A model generated the notes under the pieces. That model had not been told where the DNA came from. It saw only the letters and a program-made list of their open reading frames with translations, and made no database searches. Both the position numbers and the translations under genes were made by a program. Shown here in pieces: positions 54,512 through 63,747 of a stretch of 64,000 nt of DNA. How positions within the stretch are numbered: position 1 is the stretch's first letter; each line of letters starts with the position of its first letter. The DNA is from Mycobacteroides sp. CBMA 271 (GTDB lineage: Bacteria > Actinomycetota > Actinomycetes > Mycobacteriales > Mycobacteriaceae): contig NZ_VTHB01000008.1 in assembly GCF_009729205.1 (NCBI RefSeq), forward strand, positions 62,001 to 126,000, in the 5' to 3' direction.

Positions 54512-56005
54512 ATGGTGCACATCCCCCCTTCCGCAGTCCTCAACGGAGCGTTCCGACCCATGCGCTTCGAAGCCACCGTCGAAGACTGCGTGACCACATA
54601 CGGCGAGATCCCCAAGGACCTGTCGGGCGGCTTCTACCGCGTTGGACCAACGTTCAAACGGCCTGGAAGAAGCAGCGTCACAGGACTTCTAGCCATGGAC
54701 GGCATGGTGCAGGGATTGGTACTGGAGAACGGGCGCGCGGACTTTCGCAATCGGTGGGTCCGAACCCCCAAATATCTCTTCGAAGAAAAGCACCAGCGGG
54801 GGATGTTCCAGTGGGCCGACGGCGAATGGAGCGACTGGCGCAATATCGGGTACGGTCCGGTGATTCGCGACGCGGCCACCCAAGGAATCCCGCAGGGCAC
54901 CAACAACATCAACTGCTTCCCGTTCGGGGAAGAGATCCTGGCCTCCGGCGAACAGGGCAGCCCGCCGGTAGCCCTGGATCCGATCAGCCTGGAAACCCGC
55001 GGCGTCGTTCCGTGGTCGCCGCAGCTGGCCCGTGGCATCTTCGACCAAGCCGGTTTCGGAGACGCGGCATTCACAGCACACCCGAAGTGGGACCAAGCCA
55101 CCGGAACCCTCTACGGATGGTCCTACTCCAACCGACCGCCCTATGCGACAGTGCATGTCGTCCAGCCCGACCACACGGTAATCTCCCGCGAATTGCATGA
55201 CGCTCCATACAGTTCCGAGGTTCACGATATGTGGTTGACGTCGGACTGGATCGTGCTGCCGTTTCAGGGATTCACCTTCGACCCCGACAGAGTCAGCAAC
55301 GGACTGTCCGTACAGTCCTGGGATCCAGGATTGCCCATCATGCTGGCGCTCATTCCGCGCAGCGATGTCCAGCATGGCGAAATACGTTGGATCACAGCTG
55401 AAATAGAATTCCAGTACATCATGCACACCCTGGCGGCCAACGTCAGCGGCAATACGATAACGCTGGACGCACCCATCTTCGAGCGTCCACCATTCCCTCT
55501 CGATATCGACGGCTTCGAGGGTGACGACGTCTCACTGTTCTTCAACTTGGCTCGAAGCACGATGGGTCGGTGGACCGTTGACTTGCAATCCGGTGCAGTG
55601 ACTTCCGAGATCCTCGATGATCGACCGTGCGAGCTTCCCAAGGTGGACGAACGGTTCTACGGCCGTGGCCATCAGTGGGGGTATCTCATCGGCGGAGACG
55701 CCAGAGGCAATGGCATGCGGATGCACAGCCTGATCGTCCGAGACATCGCAAGCGGTGCCGAGCAGGAGTACCGACTCCGGCATGAACGCCCGTCGCTCGT
55801 GATGGAACCGACATTTGTACCCCGCACTCCCGATGCCCCCGAGGGCGACGGGTACCTCATGGTGCCGGTTTCCCGATGGACCGAAAACCTGGGCGAATAC
55901 GTCATTTTCGACACTCATGACATCACCGCCGGCCCCGTATGCCGCATCGAGATTCCGTTCCTACTCGGATTCACCCCGCACGGACACTGGAAGGACTTCC
56001 GATGA
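54512..56005 (+). CDS. Carotenoid oxygenase family dioxygenase
   Basis: 497-aa member of the carotenoid cleavage oxygenase/RPE65/lignostilbene dioxygenase family. The four iron ligands are H190 (FTAHPKWD), H238 (SEVHDMW), H305 (YIMHTLAAN) and H490 or H492 (TPHGHWKDF) at the end. GGFYRVGPTF at the start is the usual entry strand. Likely substrates are apocarotenoids or stilbene-like aromatics; the partner acyl-CoA dehydrogenase, overlapping by ATGA, suggests products enter CoA-linked oxidation. No carotenoid synthesis gene is nearby. Confidence 0.87.
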   Translation: MVHIPPSAVLNGAFRPMRFEATVEDCVTTYGEIPKDLSGGFYRVGPTFKRPGRSSVTGLLAMDGMVQGLVLENGRADFRNRWVRTPKYLFEEKHQRGMFQWADGEWSDWRNIGYGPVIRDAATQGIPQGTNNINCFPFGEEILASGEQGSPPVALDPISLETRGVVPWSPQLARGIFDQAGFGDAAFTAHPKWDQATGTLYGWSYSNRPPYATVHVVQPDHTVISRELHDAPYSSEVHDMWLTSDWIVLPFQGFTFDPDRVSNGLSVQSWDPGLPIMLALIPRSDVQHGEIRWITAEIEFQYIMHTLAANVSGNTITLDAPIFERPPFPLDIDGFEGDDVSLFFNLARSTMGRWTVDLQSGAVTSEILDDRPCELPKVDERFYGRGHQWGYLIGGDARGNGMRMHSLIVRDIASGAEQEYRLRHERPSLVMEPTFVPRTPDAPEGDGYLMVPVSRWTENLGEYVIFDTHDITAGPVCRIEIPFLLGFTPHGHWKDFR

Positions 56006-57156
56006 CCACCACCTTCAGCATCTCCGAGGAGAGCGCGCTGCGCGAGTCCGTCCACGGGATCGTCTCGCAGTTCGGGAATGCGTACTTCACACACTGCAGC
56101 GAGACCTTGCAGCACCCGACGGAACTCTGGAACGCCCTGGCAGAAGCCGGATTTACCAATGTGAACCTTCCCGAGGAGCACGGCGGAGGCGGTATGGGCC
56201 TGACCGCACTCGCCATCGTCGCCGAGGAGTGCGCCGCGGCCGGCTGCCCACAGATCATGCTGATGATCTCACCCGGGATCGTCGGCAGCATGCTTTCCCG
56301 GCACGCCACCCATGAACAGAAGCAGCGCTGGCTCGCCCCAATGGCGCAGGGAACAGCCAAGCTTGCCTTCGCGATCACCGAACCCGACGCCGGCTCCAAC
56401 ACCCACAATGTGGCGACAACCGCACGGCGCGAGGGGGATAACTACTACATCAGCGGCCAGAAGACGTTCATCACCGCCGCCGATCAAGCCGATGCGATAT
56501 TGGTTGTCACCCGCACCGGCACCCTTCCCAACGGGCGGGGCCAACTGTCGACCTTCGTCGTAGACCGCGAGTCGCCCGGCATCTCGATGACCCGCATTCC
56601 CATGACCTTTGAGATCACCGATAAATCGTTCACAGTGTTCTTCGACAACGTGGAGGTCACCCCGGATCGGCTCATCGGCACTGAGGGCGGCGGGCTCACG
56701 GTGGCCTGGGATGGAATCAACCCCGAACGGGTAATCATCGCCGCCATCTGCAACGGCGTCGCCCGCTATGCGTTGGACAAAGCCGTCGCCTACGCACAGC
56801 AGCGACAGGTGTGGAATGTCCCCATCGGTTCACACCAGGGCATCGCACATCCGTTGGCCGAAGCAAAGATCGCGCTGGAATCGGCGCGCCTGATGACCAG
56901 GGAGGCGGCGGCTCTTTACGACAGCGGATCCGACGCCGCGGAGGCGAGCACCATGGCAAAATTCCTGGCGGCCGAGGCGGGAACTCGATGTACCGATCAA
57001 GCCATCGAGGTACACGGCGGCAGCGGGTTCACCCGGGAGGTGGCGTTGGCCAACATGTACGAATTCGTGCGGTTGTTCAAGACCGTGCCCATTACCCGCG
57101 AGCTGATCCTCAACTACGTCGCGCAACACAGTCTCGGGTTACCGCGCTCGTACTAG
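56002..57156 (+). CDS. Acyl-CoA dehydrogenase
   Basis: 384-aa acyl-CoA dehydrogenase starting at ATG 56002 over the oxygenase TGA. It has VNLPEEHGGGGMGLTALAIVAEECAAAGC, FAITEPDAGSNTHNVATTARR, ISGQKTFITAADQAD, FFDNVEVTPDRLIGTEGGG, AVAYAQQRQVWNVPIGSHQGIAHPLAEAKI and the catalytic-glutamate region EVHGGSGFTREVALANMYEFVRLFKTVPITRELILNYVAQ. It is not one of the steroid FadE enzymes. Regulation by the divergent FadR-type protein is expected. Confidence 0.9.
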   Translation: MTTTFSISEESALRESVHGIVSQFGNAYFTHCSETLQHPTELWNALAEAGFTNVNLPEEHGGGGMGLTALAIVAEECAAAGCPQIMLMISPGIVGSMLSRHATHEQKQRWLAPMAQGTAKLAFAITEPDAGSNTHNVATTARREGDNYYISGQKTFITAADQADAILVVTRTGTLPNGRGQLSTFVVDRESPGISMTRIPMTFEITDKSFTVFFDNVEVTPDRLIGTEGGGLTVAWDGINPERVIIAAICNGVARYALDKAVAYAQQRQVWNVPIGSHQGIAHPLAEAKIALESARLMTREAAALYDSGSDAAEASTMAKFLAAEAGTRCTDQAIEVHGGSGFTREVALANMYEFVRLFKTVPITRELILNYVAQHSLGLPRSY

Positions 57157-57174
57157 GCCTCCCACCGCGCGGTT

Positions 57175-57690
57175 TTACGGACTCATGCCCAATCTTCTTG
57201 CGGTGCCCTCGCCGTAATGCTGGTCCGGGTCTATCACCACGAAGATGCCCTGCGAACTCGCCACGAGCTCGTCGTCAATCTTGGCGACGGCGGAGGTGTA
57301 CAACTTTCGCCCGGCCTTGCCGTGCACGGTGCACGTCAGATCGACCGTCGCCCCAATCGGAATCGGCTTGCGGTAGTCGATCTCCAAATGTGCCGTCACT
57401 GCTGCCATTTGGGTCATCATCCCGGTAAACCCTTGTAGCTCATCGAATATCGCGGCCAGCACACCACCGTGGATGACACCGGGTCCACCTTCGAGTTCCG
57501 GGCGTACCGCGAATTGGCCCGTGATCCCTACCCCCTCCCCGGCATAGAACCGCACTCCCCACAGGTCCTCTTCCGCGTCCGGCGAGGCGAACCGGCGGGG
57601 CCAACCCGCAATGAGCTCGGTGCCTGGAGCCGGAGCTTCCGGACCGCGACTGACCAGCTCAAGCCCCTCGGGCAACGTCCACTGCGACAT
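57175..57690 (-). CDS. PaaI-type hotdog thioesterase
   Basis: 171-aa hotdog-fold protein. The thioesterase motif GPGVIHGGVLAAIFDELQGF has the HGG and acidic residue expected of PaaI-type acyl-CoA thioesterases, and HLEIDYRKPIPIGATVDLTCTV is the usual second strand. It converges on the acyl-CoA dehydrogenase and so may release CoA from its products. ATG 57690 (MSQWTLPEG) is preferred; the frame from 57909 overlaps disA. Confidence 0.82.
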   Translation of the reverse strand: MSQWTLPEGLELVSRGPEAPAPGTELIAGWPRRFASPDAEEDLWGVRFYAGEGVGITGQFAVRPELEGGPGVIHGGVLAAIFDELQGFTGMMTQMAAVTAHLEIDYRKPIPIGATVDLTCTVHGKAGRKLYTSAVAKIDDELVASSQGIFVVIDPDQHYGEGTARRLGMSP

Positions 57691-57740
57691 GACCACGTAA
57701 TCTAACTGCGGCGACCCGAGCCTGAAGAGGGAGGTGCGTA

Positions 57741-58826
57741 ATGGACAACGCGGAAGCCAACGCACGAATGCGCGAAACCCTGGCCAGGTTGGCGCCCGGC
57801 ACACCGCTGCGTGACGGATTGGAGCGCATTCTTCGTGGTCGCACCGGGGCCTTGATCGTCCTCGGCTACGACGACAAGGTGGAGGCCATCTGCGACGGCG
57901 GCTTCGCACTGGATGTCGGATTCGTCCCCACCCGCCTGCGCGAGCTGTCGAAGATGGACGGCGCGGTGGTGCTCTCTACCGACGGATCGCGGATAGTCCG
58001 CGCCAATGTGCAACTCGTCCCCGACCCATCCATTCCGACCGACGAATCCGGCACCCGGCACCGCTCCGCGGAACGCACCGCCATTCAGACGGATTATCCC
58101 GTTGTGTCGGTGAGCCATTCGATGAACATCGTGAGCGTGTACACCGCCGGTATCCGGCACGTGGTGATGGATTCGGCGACGGTGATGTCGCGCGTCAACC
58201 AGGCGGTATCCACCTTGGAGCGCTACAAGACACGACTGGACGAGGTGACGTCGGCGCTCTCCACCGCGGAGATCGAGGACTTCGTCACCCTGCGCGACGT
58301 CATGACGGTGGCACAGCGACTGGAGCTGGTACGCCGGATCAGCCAGGACATCGAACTCGATGTCATCGAGCTCGGCACCGATGGCCGCCAGCTCAAACTA
58401 CAGATCGGCGAGCTGGTCGGCGATAACGACACCGAACGTGAACTGCTCGTTCGGGACTATCACGCCAACCCCGAGCCGCCCACCCCGGAGCAGATCGCCT
58501 CAACACTTGAGGATTTGGACGCGCTCTCGGATACCGACCTGCTGGATCTCACGGTGCTGTCACGTACGTTCGGATATCCGTCGACCGTAGAAGCCCAAGA
58601 CACCGCAATGAGCTCACGGGGCTATCGGACCATGACACAGATCCCTCGCCTGCAGTTCGCGCACATCGACAGGCTGGTGCGGGCCTTTGGATCCCTGCAA
58701 GGGCTACTGGCGGCGAGCGCGACAGATCTGCAGTCTGTGGAAGGCATCGGCGCCATGTGGGCCCGGCACATCCGAGAGGGACTATCCCGGCTTGCCGAGT
58801 CCACCCTCACCGAGCAGACCGGTTAG
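57741..58826 (+). CDS. disA: Diadenylate cyclase DisA
   Basis: 361-aa DNA-integrity scanning protein making c-di-AMP from ATP. The DAC domain has the DGA motif (D73-G74-A75 in KMDGAVVLS) and RHR (R106-H107-R108 in GTRHRSAE). A helical linker ([28 protein letters not shown]) leads to a C-terminal helix-hairpin-helix DNA-binding domain ([27 protein letters not shown]). The ATG follows GGAGG. radA-disA neighbourhood is conserved, though four genes intervene here. Its stop overlaps that of the next gene. Confidence 0.95.
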   Translation: MDNAEANARMRETLARLAPGTPLRDGLERILRGRTGALIVLGYDDKVEAICDGGFALDVGFVPTRLRELSKMDGAVVLSTDGSRIVRANVQLVPDPSIPTDESGTRHRSAERTAIQTDYPVVSVSHSMNIVSVYTAGIRHVVMDSATVMSRVNQAVSTLERYKTRLDEVTSALSTAEIEDFVTLRDVMTVAQRLELVRRISQDIELDVIELGTDGRQLKLQIGELVGDNDTERELLVRDYHANPEPPTPEQIASTLEDLDALSDTDLLDLTVLSRTFGYPSTVEAQDTAMSSRGYRTMTQIPRLQFAHIDRLVRAFGSLQGLLAASATDLQSVEGIGAMWARHIREGLSRLAESTLTEQTG

Positions 58827-59572
58827 GCCGGTGGCGGCCCTGCCGGCGGCGGCGCGTCGGCAGGCTTCTCGCCAATGAGGAAGGGCACCGGCGCACTGCG
58901 CAGATCACCAAGCTGCACCACCAGCGAATAGGTTCCTGGACCGATCGCCGGGCGTGGCAACGGGCAGTTCGGCGCCGAACCCATTCCGGTCCAGGTGACC
59001 TCGGTGGTCACCTGCTCACCCGGGTTGAAGCTCTTGATGGACGACTCTTGAGACGGCGCGCAATCCAAGTTGGCCCAAATCCGTTTGTTGTCGGTGCTGA
59101 ACACCGATGCGGCCAGCACCGCGGCACCCACATCACGCTTGCATTGCACCAGACCGATGTTGGTGACCACCATGGTGAACTTGGGCTGTTCACCGGCCAG
59201 ATAGCTGGGCTTGTCGGTGGACGCCTTCACCGCGAGCGTCGCGTCGGGGCAGTCTTCGCCGGGATTCAATGCAACCGGTGGCACCAACTCAGGCTTGGCG
59301 ATGGGCGGTCCGTCATGGGGCGGCGCATCCGCAGGCTTGTCGGTCGGCTTCTTGATCTCATTGGGCGGCAGGATAACCGGCTTACCGGGGGCCGCGGCCG
59401 AATCGGCGGGCTTGTCGGCGGCCGTCGTATCGGCCCCTGCACTGCCACCGACCAGCGCGAAGATCACCGCCGCAACGATGGCGACCAAGACCACCGCCAC
59501 GCCAATCGCGAGGGCACGGCGCCGCCAATAGATCTCTGAAGCCAGCGGGCCTTGAGGGTGCATTTCAATCAC
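58823..59572 (-). CDS. Membrane-anchored protein with a proline-rich stalk (Rv3587c type)
   Basis: 249-aa protein: short cytoplasmic N-terminus, one membrane helix ([27 protein letters not shown]), a Pro/Ala/Lys-rich stalk (residues 50-95) and an extracellular beta-sandwich ([27 protein letters not shown]) with cysteines in EDCPD, VQCKR, LDCAP and PNCPL. It matches the M. tuberculosis gene beside disA in position and architecture as recalled. Function is unknown; the fold suggests cell-wall or adhesion work. It ends in a repeated PPPAGPPPA. Confidence 0.8.
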   Translation of the reverse strand: MIEMHPQGPLASEIYWRRRALAIGVAVVLVAIVAAVIFALVGGSAGADTTAADKPADSAAAPGKPVILPPNEIKKPTDKPADAPPHDGPPIAKPELVPPVALNPGEDCPDATLAVKASTDKPSYLAGEQPKFTMVVTNIGLVQCKRDVGAAVLAASVFSTDNKRIWANLDCAPSQESSIKSFNPGEQVTTEVTWTGMGSAPNCPLPRPAIGPGTYSLVVQLGDLRSAPVPFLIGEKPADAPPPAGPPPA

Positions 59573-59679
59573 GATTCAACGGTAAGCGCAGGTCACTACG
59601 AGATGGCCGACCTCGCTCGGCGTGTCGGCGAGCTATGCAGACTTCACAGTGCTATTTGGGACTGCGCGGGCGGTGGGCG

Positions 59680-61212
59680 CTAGTTCACGCAGGGGACACC
59701 GCTGGCGCCGACCACCGGCTTACCCGAGTCCGGTGGTGCGTAATCACCCGAGGACTCCGAGCTCGACATCGAGCTCGCGGTGCCACTGTCCTCGGCGCTC
59801 ATCACGTCGGACGGTGCGGAGTAACCGTCGCCCAGCATGACCCGAATTCGCCCGGGCGCCAACGACGGATCCGCACTGGGCTTCATCTCGATCCCCAACA
59901 TCGTGGACATTGCCCGGGCGTCGGCCTCAGCGCCGACACCGTAATCGATGGCAGTACCGGTTGATTCGCCGCTGACGGGGTCGCGCACCTCGCCTTTGGT
60001 GTAGCCCCTACCAACCAGCGCGGACGAAATCGTTGTCGCTAGACCGGACGTCGTGGTGGCGTTCACTACGTCAACGGTGCTGGTGGGCGTTGTCGTGGCG
60101 GACGCGGGAGCGGAGTCGTTCCCCGTGAATGCAGCGGCCACCTTGGCCCGAATCGCCATCGCGTCAACGATGTTGACGTCGGCACCGTTGATGTTGTCGT
60201 ACCGGACCACCGGCAACGTCTGGAAGTTCACATTGCCGTCGGCAATCTGCCCGAGACGCTGGAACTGCTTCTCGTTCCAGCCTTTCGACAACACGACGTC
60301 CTTGTGGACAACGTTCATCAGACCGTTCAGCTTGGTGATGTCGGTAAGTGTTCCCGCGTTGCGCAGCTGCTGCATCACCGATACCAGGAACGCCTGCTGA
60401 CGGTGGGTACGGTCGAGGTCGCCGTTCTCCAAGCCATGGCGTTGCCGCACGAATGCCAATGCCTGTGAGGCATTGAGGGTTTGCTCGCCGGCCGGGAAGT
60501 TTGCGCCCGAATAGCTGTCGTAGACGGCGTCGTTCAGGCACACGTTGACCCCGCCGAGCTCGGAAGCCAGATCGTAGAAACCGAGCAGATTGACCTCGGC
60601 GAAGTAGTCGATGGGCTGGCCGGTGAGCCGGTGTACGGCGTTGAGGGTGGCGCGGCGTCCGGCCTCGCGGCTCTGCTGCTCCAGGGTCGCCTGATCGGTA
60701 ACGCCCTCATTGACCAACTTGTCCGCCGCGTTGGCCTTGGTCAGGCCATACGCTTCCTTGATCTTGATGTGCTTGTAGCCGGGGATGCCTTCGGCCGGGA
60801 CCCAATCGTCACGGGGGATCGAGAAGGCGGTGACCTTATTGTCGGCACCAACGTGCACGAGGATCAGCGTGTTGGTGTTGTAGCCGCCCGCATCCGAGTC
60901 TCCGGCGTGCAGCTGGTTCAGGATCGCCTTGGGCAGGTCGTTTCCGTCCTGATCCTTCCGCGAGTCCAGACCGATCAGCAGCATGTTCATGGAGCCGTCG
61001 CTCGACTTGCCACCTTCGGCCTCCGCCGCGGAGGTGGGGACATGGCTGAATGCTTTGTAGAAGACCTGCCAGCCGGCGCCGGTTACCACCAGGCTGCCGC
61101 ATGCCAGCAGCGAGAAAATGGCGCGTCCCGCCGCGGTTCCGCTTACTGACCAGCGTTTATTCGATTTGGGTAGCGCGTGCTTGGCCCGCCTGCGACCACT
61201 GTCGCGGCTCAC
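59680..61212 (-). CDS. LytR-CpsA-Psr family cell-wall ligase
   Basis: 510-aa LCP protein, a family that attaches arabinogalactan or similar polymers to peptidoglycan. A membrane helix (IFSLLACGSLVVTGAGWQVFY) is followed by the LCP domain: MNMLLIGLDSRKDQDGNDLP, NTNTLILVHVGADNKVTAFSIPRDDWV, YFAEVNLLGFYDLASELGGVNVCLND and ALAFVRQRHGLENGDLDRTHRQQAFL, with its conserved arginines. A C-terminal LytR_C domain (VDVVNATTTSGLATTISSALVGRGY) and a serine-rich tail complete it. GTG 61212 is used. Confidence 0.88.
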   Translation of the reverse strand: MSRDSGRRRAKHALPKSNKRWSVSGTAAGRAIFSLLACGSLVVTGAGWQVFYKAFSHVPTSAAEAEGGKSSDGSMNMLLIGLDSRKDQDGNDLPKAILNQLHAGDSDAGGYNTNTLILVHVGADNKVTAFSIPRDDWVPAEGIPGYKHIKIKEAYGLTKANAADKLVNEGVTDQATLEQQSREAGRRATLNAVHRLTGQPIDYFAEVNLLGFYDLASELGGVNVCLNDAVYDSYSGANFPAGEQTLNASQALAFVRQRHGLENGDLDRTHRQQAFLVSVMQQLRNAGTLTDITKLNGLMNVVHKDVVLSKGWNEKQFQRLGQIADGNVNFQTLPVVRYDNINGADVNIVDAMAIRAKVAAAFTGNDSAPASATTTPTSTVDVVNATTTSGLATTISSALVGRGYTKGEVRDPVSGESTGTAIDYGVGAEADARAMSTMLGIEMKPSADPSLAPGRIRVMLGDGYSAPSDVMSAEDSGTASSMSSSESSGDYAPPDSGKPVVGASGVPCVN

Positions 61213-61255
61213 CCGTCACCGCCAATAGAAGGCAGCAACGCGCACACACTTGCTG

Positions 61256-62206
61256 TCATCCCCTGCCGAACCTCTCACGCAATTCTGGTTCATTCTCCCA
61301 CCACAACGACGACGCCGCCACGTGGCCATCCTCACCCTGTGGATAACTGTGCTCCTCCGAGCAGCGATCAAGACGGTCGAGTTCCGAATCGACCAGCTCA
61401 GAGTGCATTTTCTCGTCAACCGAGAAGGCCCGCATGAGCAGAATCAGGAACGGAACCGACAGCACATCCCCGACAATCCACAAGATTCCGGCACCAAACG
61501 ACTGATCGTCGCGCAAACTGGGGCCCCAACCGGTCCGTGCATGCAGGTAGAAATCAGCGCAGATCAGCGGGCCCTGCCACAGCACCAGACCGAGAATCCC
61601 GTCCCCCAGCGACTCCGCAATGCTGATGACCAGCGACACCATCTGGGAATACCGCCGCGGTACCGGATCGCTTTGTAGACGCGCATAGAAATATCCAAAC
61701 CCGATCAGCACCAGCAATATTCGTGTGCCGGCGGCAATCCACGGATCCTGGAGCGTGGCCCGATACCAGGGCGTTAGGTAGAGCAACCACGGAGTCGCGA
61801 GCATCCCCACCGAAGTGGTGAACGGATGTGCGGCAACACGTGCTACCGGCGAACACAGCATGCGATCGATCCGCGCTTGCCAATCAGGCGAAACTGCAGC
61901 ACGAATCACGGTGATCGGGCGCCCCAGAGCCAGCAGAAATGGGACCACGAACATCAACAGGAGCACCTGCAACGCCCGCACCCAGAACAGCACCTGGGCG
62001 TACACGCCCACCGCACTCATCGTCGCCAGCAGCCACACCAGCAGGCCCGCTACGAACACCACGGGGAGACGCCGTTCTGGACCCGAATTTCGCCGGTAGC
62101 ACCAGCAGTACCCGGCCCCGAGCCCCGTAACGAGCACTGCGGACCAGATATCGAAAGTCCACGTACCGACCGCGGACGCGGGAGTCAGGGGCGCCAGCAC
62201 ACCCAT
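61256..62206 (-). CDS. CtaG-like cytochrome oxidase assembly protein
   Basis: 316-aa protein with about seven membrane helices of the CtaG/caa3 oxidase assembly family. Typical text is VGVYAQVLFWVRALQVLLLMFVVPFLLALGRPITVI, LYLTPWYRATLQDP and LGDGILGLVLWQGPLICADFY. It has a charged cytoplasmic tail (DEKMHSELVDSELDRLDRCSEEH). Copper delivery to cytochrome oxidase is a family-level inference. Confidence 0.82.
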   Translation of the reverse strand: MGVLAPLTPASAVGTWTFDIWSAVLVTGLGAGYCWCYRRNSGPERRLPVVFVAGLLVWLLATMSAVGVYAQVLFWVRALQVLLLMFVVPFLLALGRPITVIRAAVSPDWQARIDRMLCSPVARVAAHPFTTSVGMLATPWLLYLTPWYRATLQDPWIAAGTRILLVLIGFGYFYARLQSDPVPRRYSQMVSLVISIAESLGDGILGLVLWQGPLICADFYLHARTGWGPSLRDDQSFGAGILWIVGDVLSVPFLILLMRAFSVDEKMHSELVDSELDRLDRCSEEHSYPQGEDGHVAASSLWWENEPELRERFGRG

Positions 62207-62260
62207 GAGTATGAAGGCTGAATCGCCCCGTCAACCTGCACGTTTACTGTGAGTTCTGGG

Positions 62261-62884
62261 CTACTCTCCGATATCGCCGACGTGACCGTGCACCTCCACG
62301 CGCCCGTCGGCAAGCTTGTACGTCAGGTACACGATGGCCAACTTCTTGGCGCGGACCGCATCGGCGACCACTTGGGAGCGTTGCAGCAGCTTGGTCCCGG
62401 TCTCTTGCACGTGGCGGGCCTCGAACTCGTCGACCCGGGTCAATCCGTCCTTGCGACCACTCAGGATGGACGGGATCACGCGCACCACCAGGTCGCGGAT
62501 GTACCCACCCGGCACCTCGCCCGTGTCGAGAGCCTCCAATGTCGCACCCACCGCACCGCACGAGTCGTGCCCCAGAATGGCGATCAGCGGCACCCCGAGG
62601 ACGGCTACCGCGTACTCGATGGAACCGAGCACGGCGGAGTCGATCACCTGGCCCGCGGTGCGGACGATGAACATGTCACCCAAGCCCTGGTCGAAGATGA
62701 TCTCCGCGGCGACCCGGCTGTCAGAACACCCGAACAACATCACCTGGGGGTTCTGGCCCGCGGCGAGTTGTGCGCGATGGGCGATGCTCTGACTCGGGTG
62801 TTGTGGGAAACCACCGACAAAACGCTGGTTACCCTCTTTGAGTGCCTTCCAGGCGGACTTCGGATCAGATGCCATGCTCGCCAT
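62261..62884 (-). CDS. canB: Beta-carbonic anhydrase CanB
   Basis: 207-aa beta-class carbonic anhydrase interconverting CO2 and bicarbonate. The zinc ligands are C53 (FGCSDSR, with D55 and R57 forming the dyad), H106 and C109 (GHDSCGA). Length equals that recalled for Rv3588c. The ATG at 62884 lies inside the 5' end of the divergent mutY frame, so the two genes overlap head to head. Confidence 0.94.
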   Translation of the reverse strand: MASMASDPKSAWKALKEGNQRFVGGFPQHPSQSIAHRAQLAAGQNPQVMLFGCSDSRVAAEIIFDQGLGDMFIVRTAGQVIDSAVLGSIEYAVAVLGVPLIAILGHDSCGAVGATLEALDTGEVPGGYIRDLVVRVIPSILSGRKDGLTRVDEFEARHVQETGTKLLQRSQVVADAVRAKKLAIVYLTYKLADGRVEVHGHVGDIGE

Positions 62885-63741
62885 TGTGCCCTGACGAACT
62901 TTTGGGCTGGTTCGACCTCGCCGAGCGGGACCTTCCGTGGCGCCACCCCGAAGCGACGCCGTGGCACATCCTCATCAGCGAGGTGATGCTGCAACAGACG
63001 CCGGTGGCGCGAGTGGAACCGATCTGGCGGGAATGGGTCGTACGCTGGCCGGTGCCGTCGGCAATGGCGAATTCGTCTGTGGCAGAAGTGTTGCGTGCGT
63101 GGGGAAAACTGGGATACCCGCGCCGCGCGATGCGGCTGCATGAGTGCGCGACAGTCCTGGCCCGCGACTACGACGACCAGGTACCCGACGATGTCGAGAC
63201 ATTGTTGACGCTGCCCGGCGTGGGCGCGTACACGGCGCGCGCCATCGCCTGCTTCGGTTACGGGCAGCGAGTTCCCGTGGTGGACACCAACGTTCGCCGA
63301 GTCATCGCGCGGGCGGTGCACGGCATCGCCGACTCCGCGCCGTCGGCCCGGGACCTGCGGGATGCCGAGGCGCTGCTCCCCGACGAGAACGGGGCGCGGT
63401 TTTCGGCGGCACTCATGGAGCTGGGCGCGCTGGTGTGCACGGCGCGCAGTCCCCAATGCCCGCTGTGCCCGCTGAGCTCCTGCGAGTGGCGCGAAGCGGG
63501 ACGTCCCGAGTTAGACACTCCGGTGCGGCCGGTGCAGAAGTACGCCGGTACGGATCGTCAAGTACGCGGTCGGCTGTTGGATGTGCTGCGCGGCAGCAGC
63601 ATTCCGGTAACTCGGGCACAGCTCGATGTCGTGTGGTTGTCCGACGTCGCCCAACGTGATCGCGCGTTGGACTCGCTACTCATGGACGGACTGGTGGAGC
63701 AGACGGGGGACGGCCGGTTCGCGCTGGCAGGCGAGGGCTAA
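62869..63741 (+). CDS. mutY: A/G-specific adenine glycosylase MutY
   Basis: 290-aa adenine glycosylase removing A opposite 8-oxoguanine. It has LISEVMLQQT with the catalytic glutamate, the helix-hairpin-helix LPGVGAYTARAIACF, VPVVDTNVRR with the catalytic aspartate, and a 4Fe-4S cluster with cysteines in VCTARSPQCPLCPLSSC. The C-terminal region is short, about 60 residues. ATG 62869 is used; 62842 and TTG 62884 are alternatives. It overlaps divergent canB by 16 bases. Confidence 0.93.
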   Translation: MPCSPLCPDELLGWFDLAERDLPWRHPEATPWHILISEVMLQQTPVARVEPIWREWVVRWPVPSAMANSSVAEVLRAWGKLGYPRRAMRLHECATVLARDYDDQVPDDVETLLTLPGVGAYTARAIACFGYGQRVPVVDTNVRRVIARAVHGIADSAPSARDLRDAEALLPDENGARFSAALMELGALVCTARSPQCPLCPLSSCEWREAGRPELDTPVRPVQKYAGTDRQVRGRLLDVLRGSSIPVTRAQLDVVWLSDVAQRDRALDSLLMDGLVEQTGDGRFALAGEG

Positions 63742-63747
63742 GACGAC

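Noticed and set aside
57716-57733. Possible further junction repeat before disA
   Set aside because: Shares only GAGCC and GAAGAG with the core, with a gap; not better than chance by eye.
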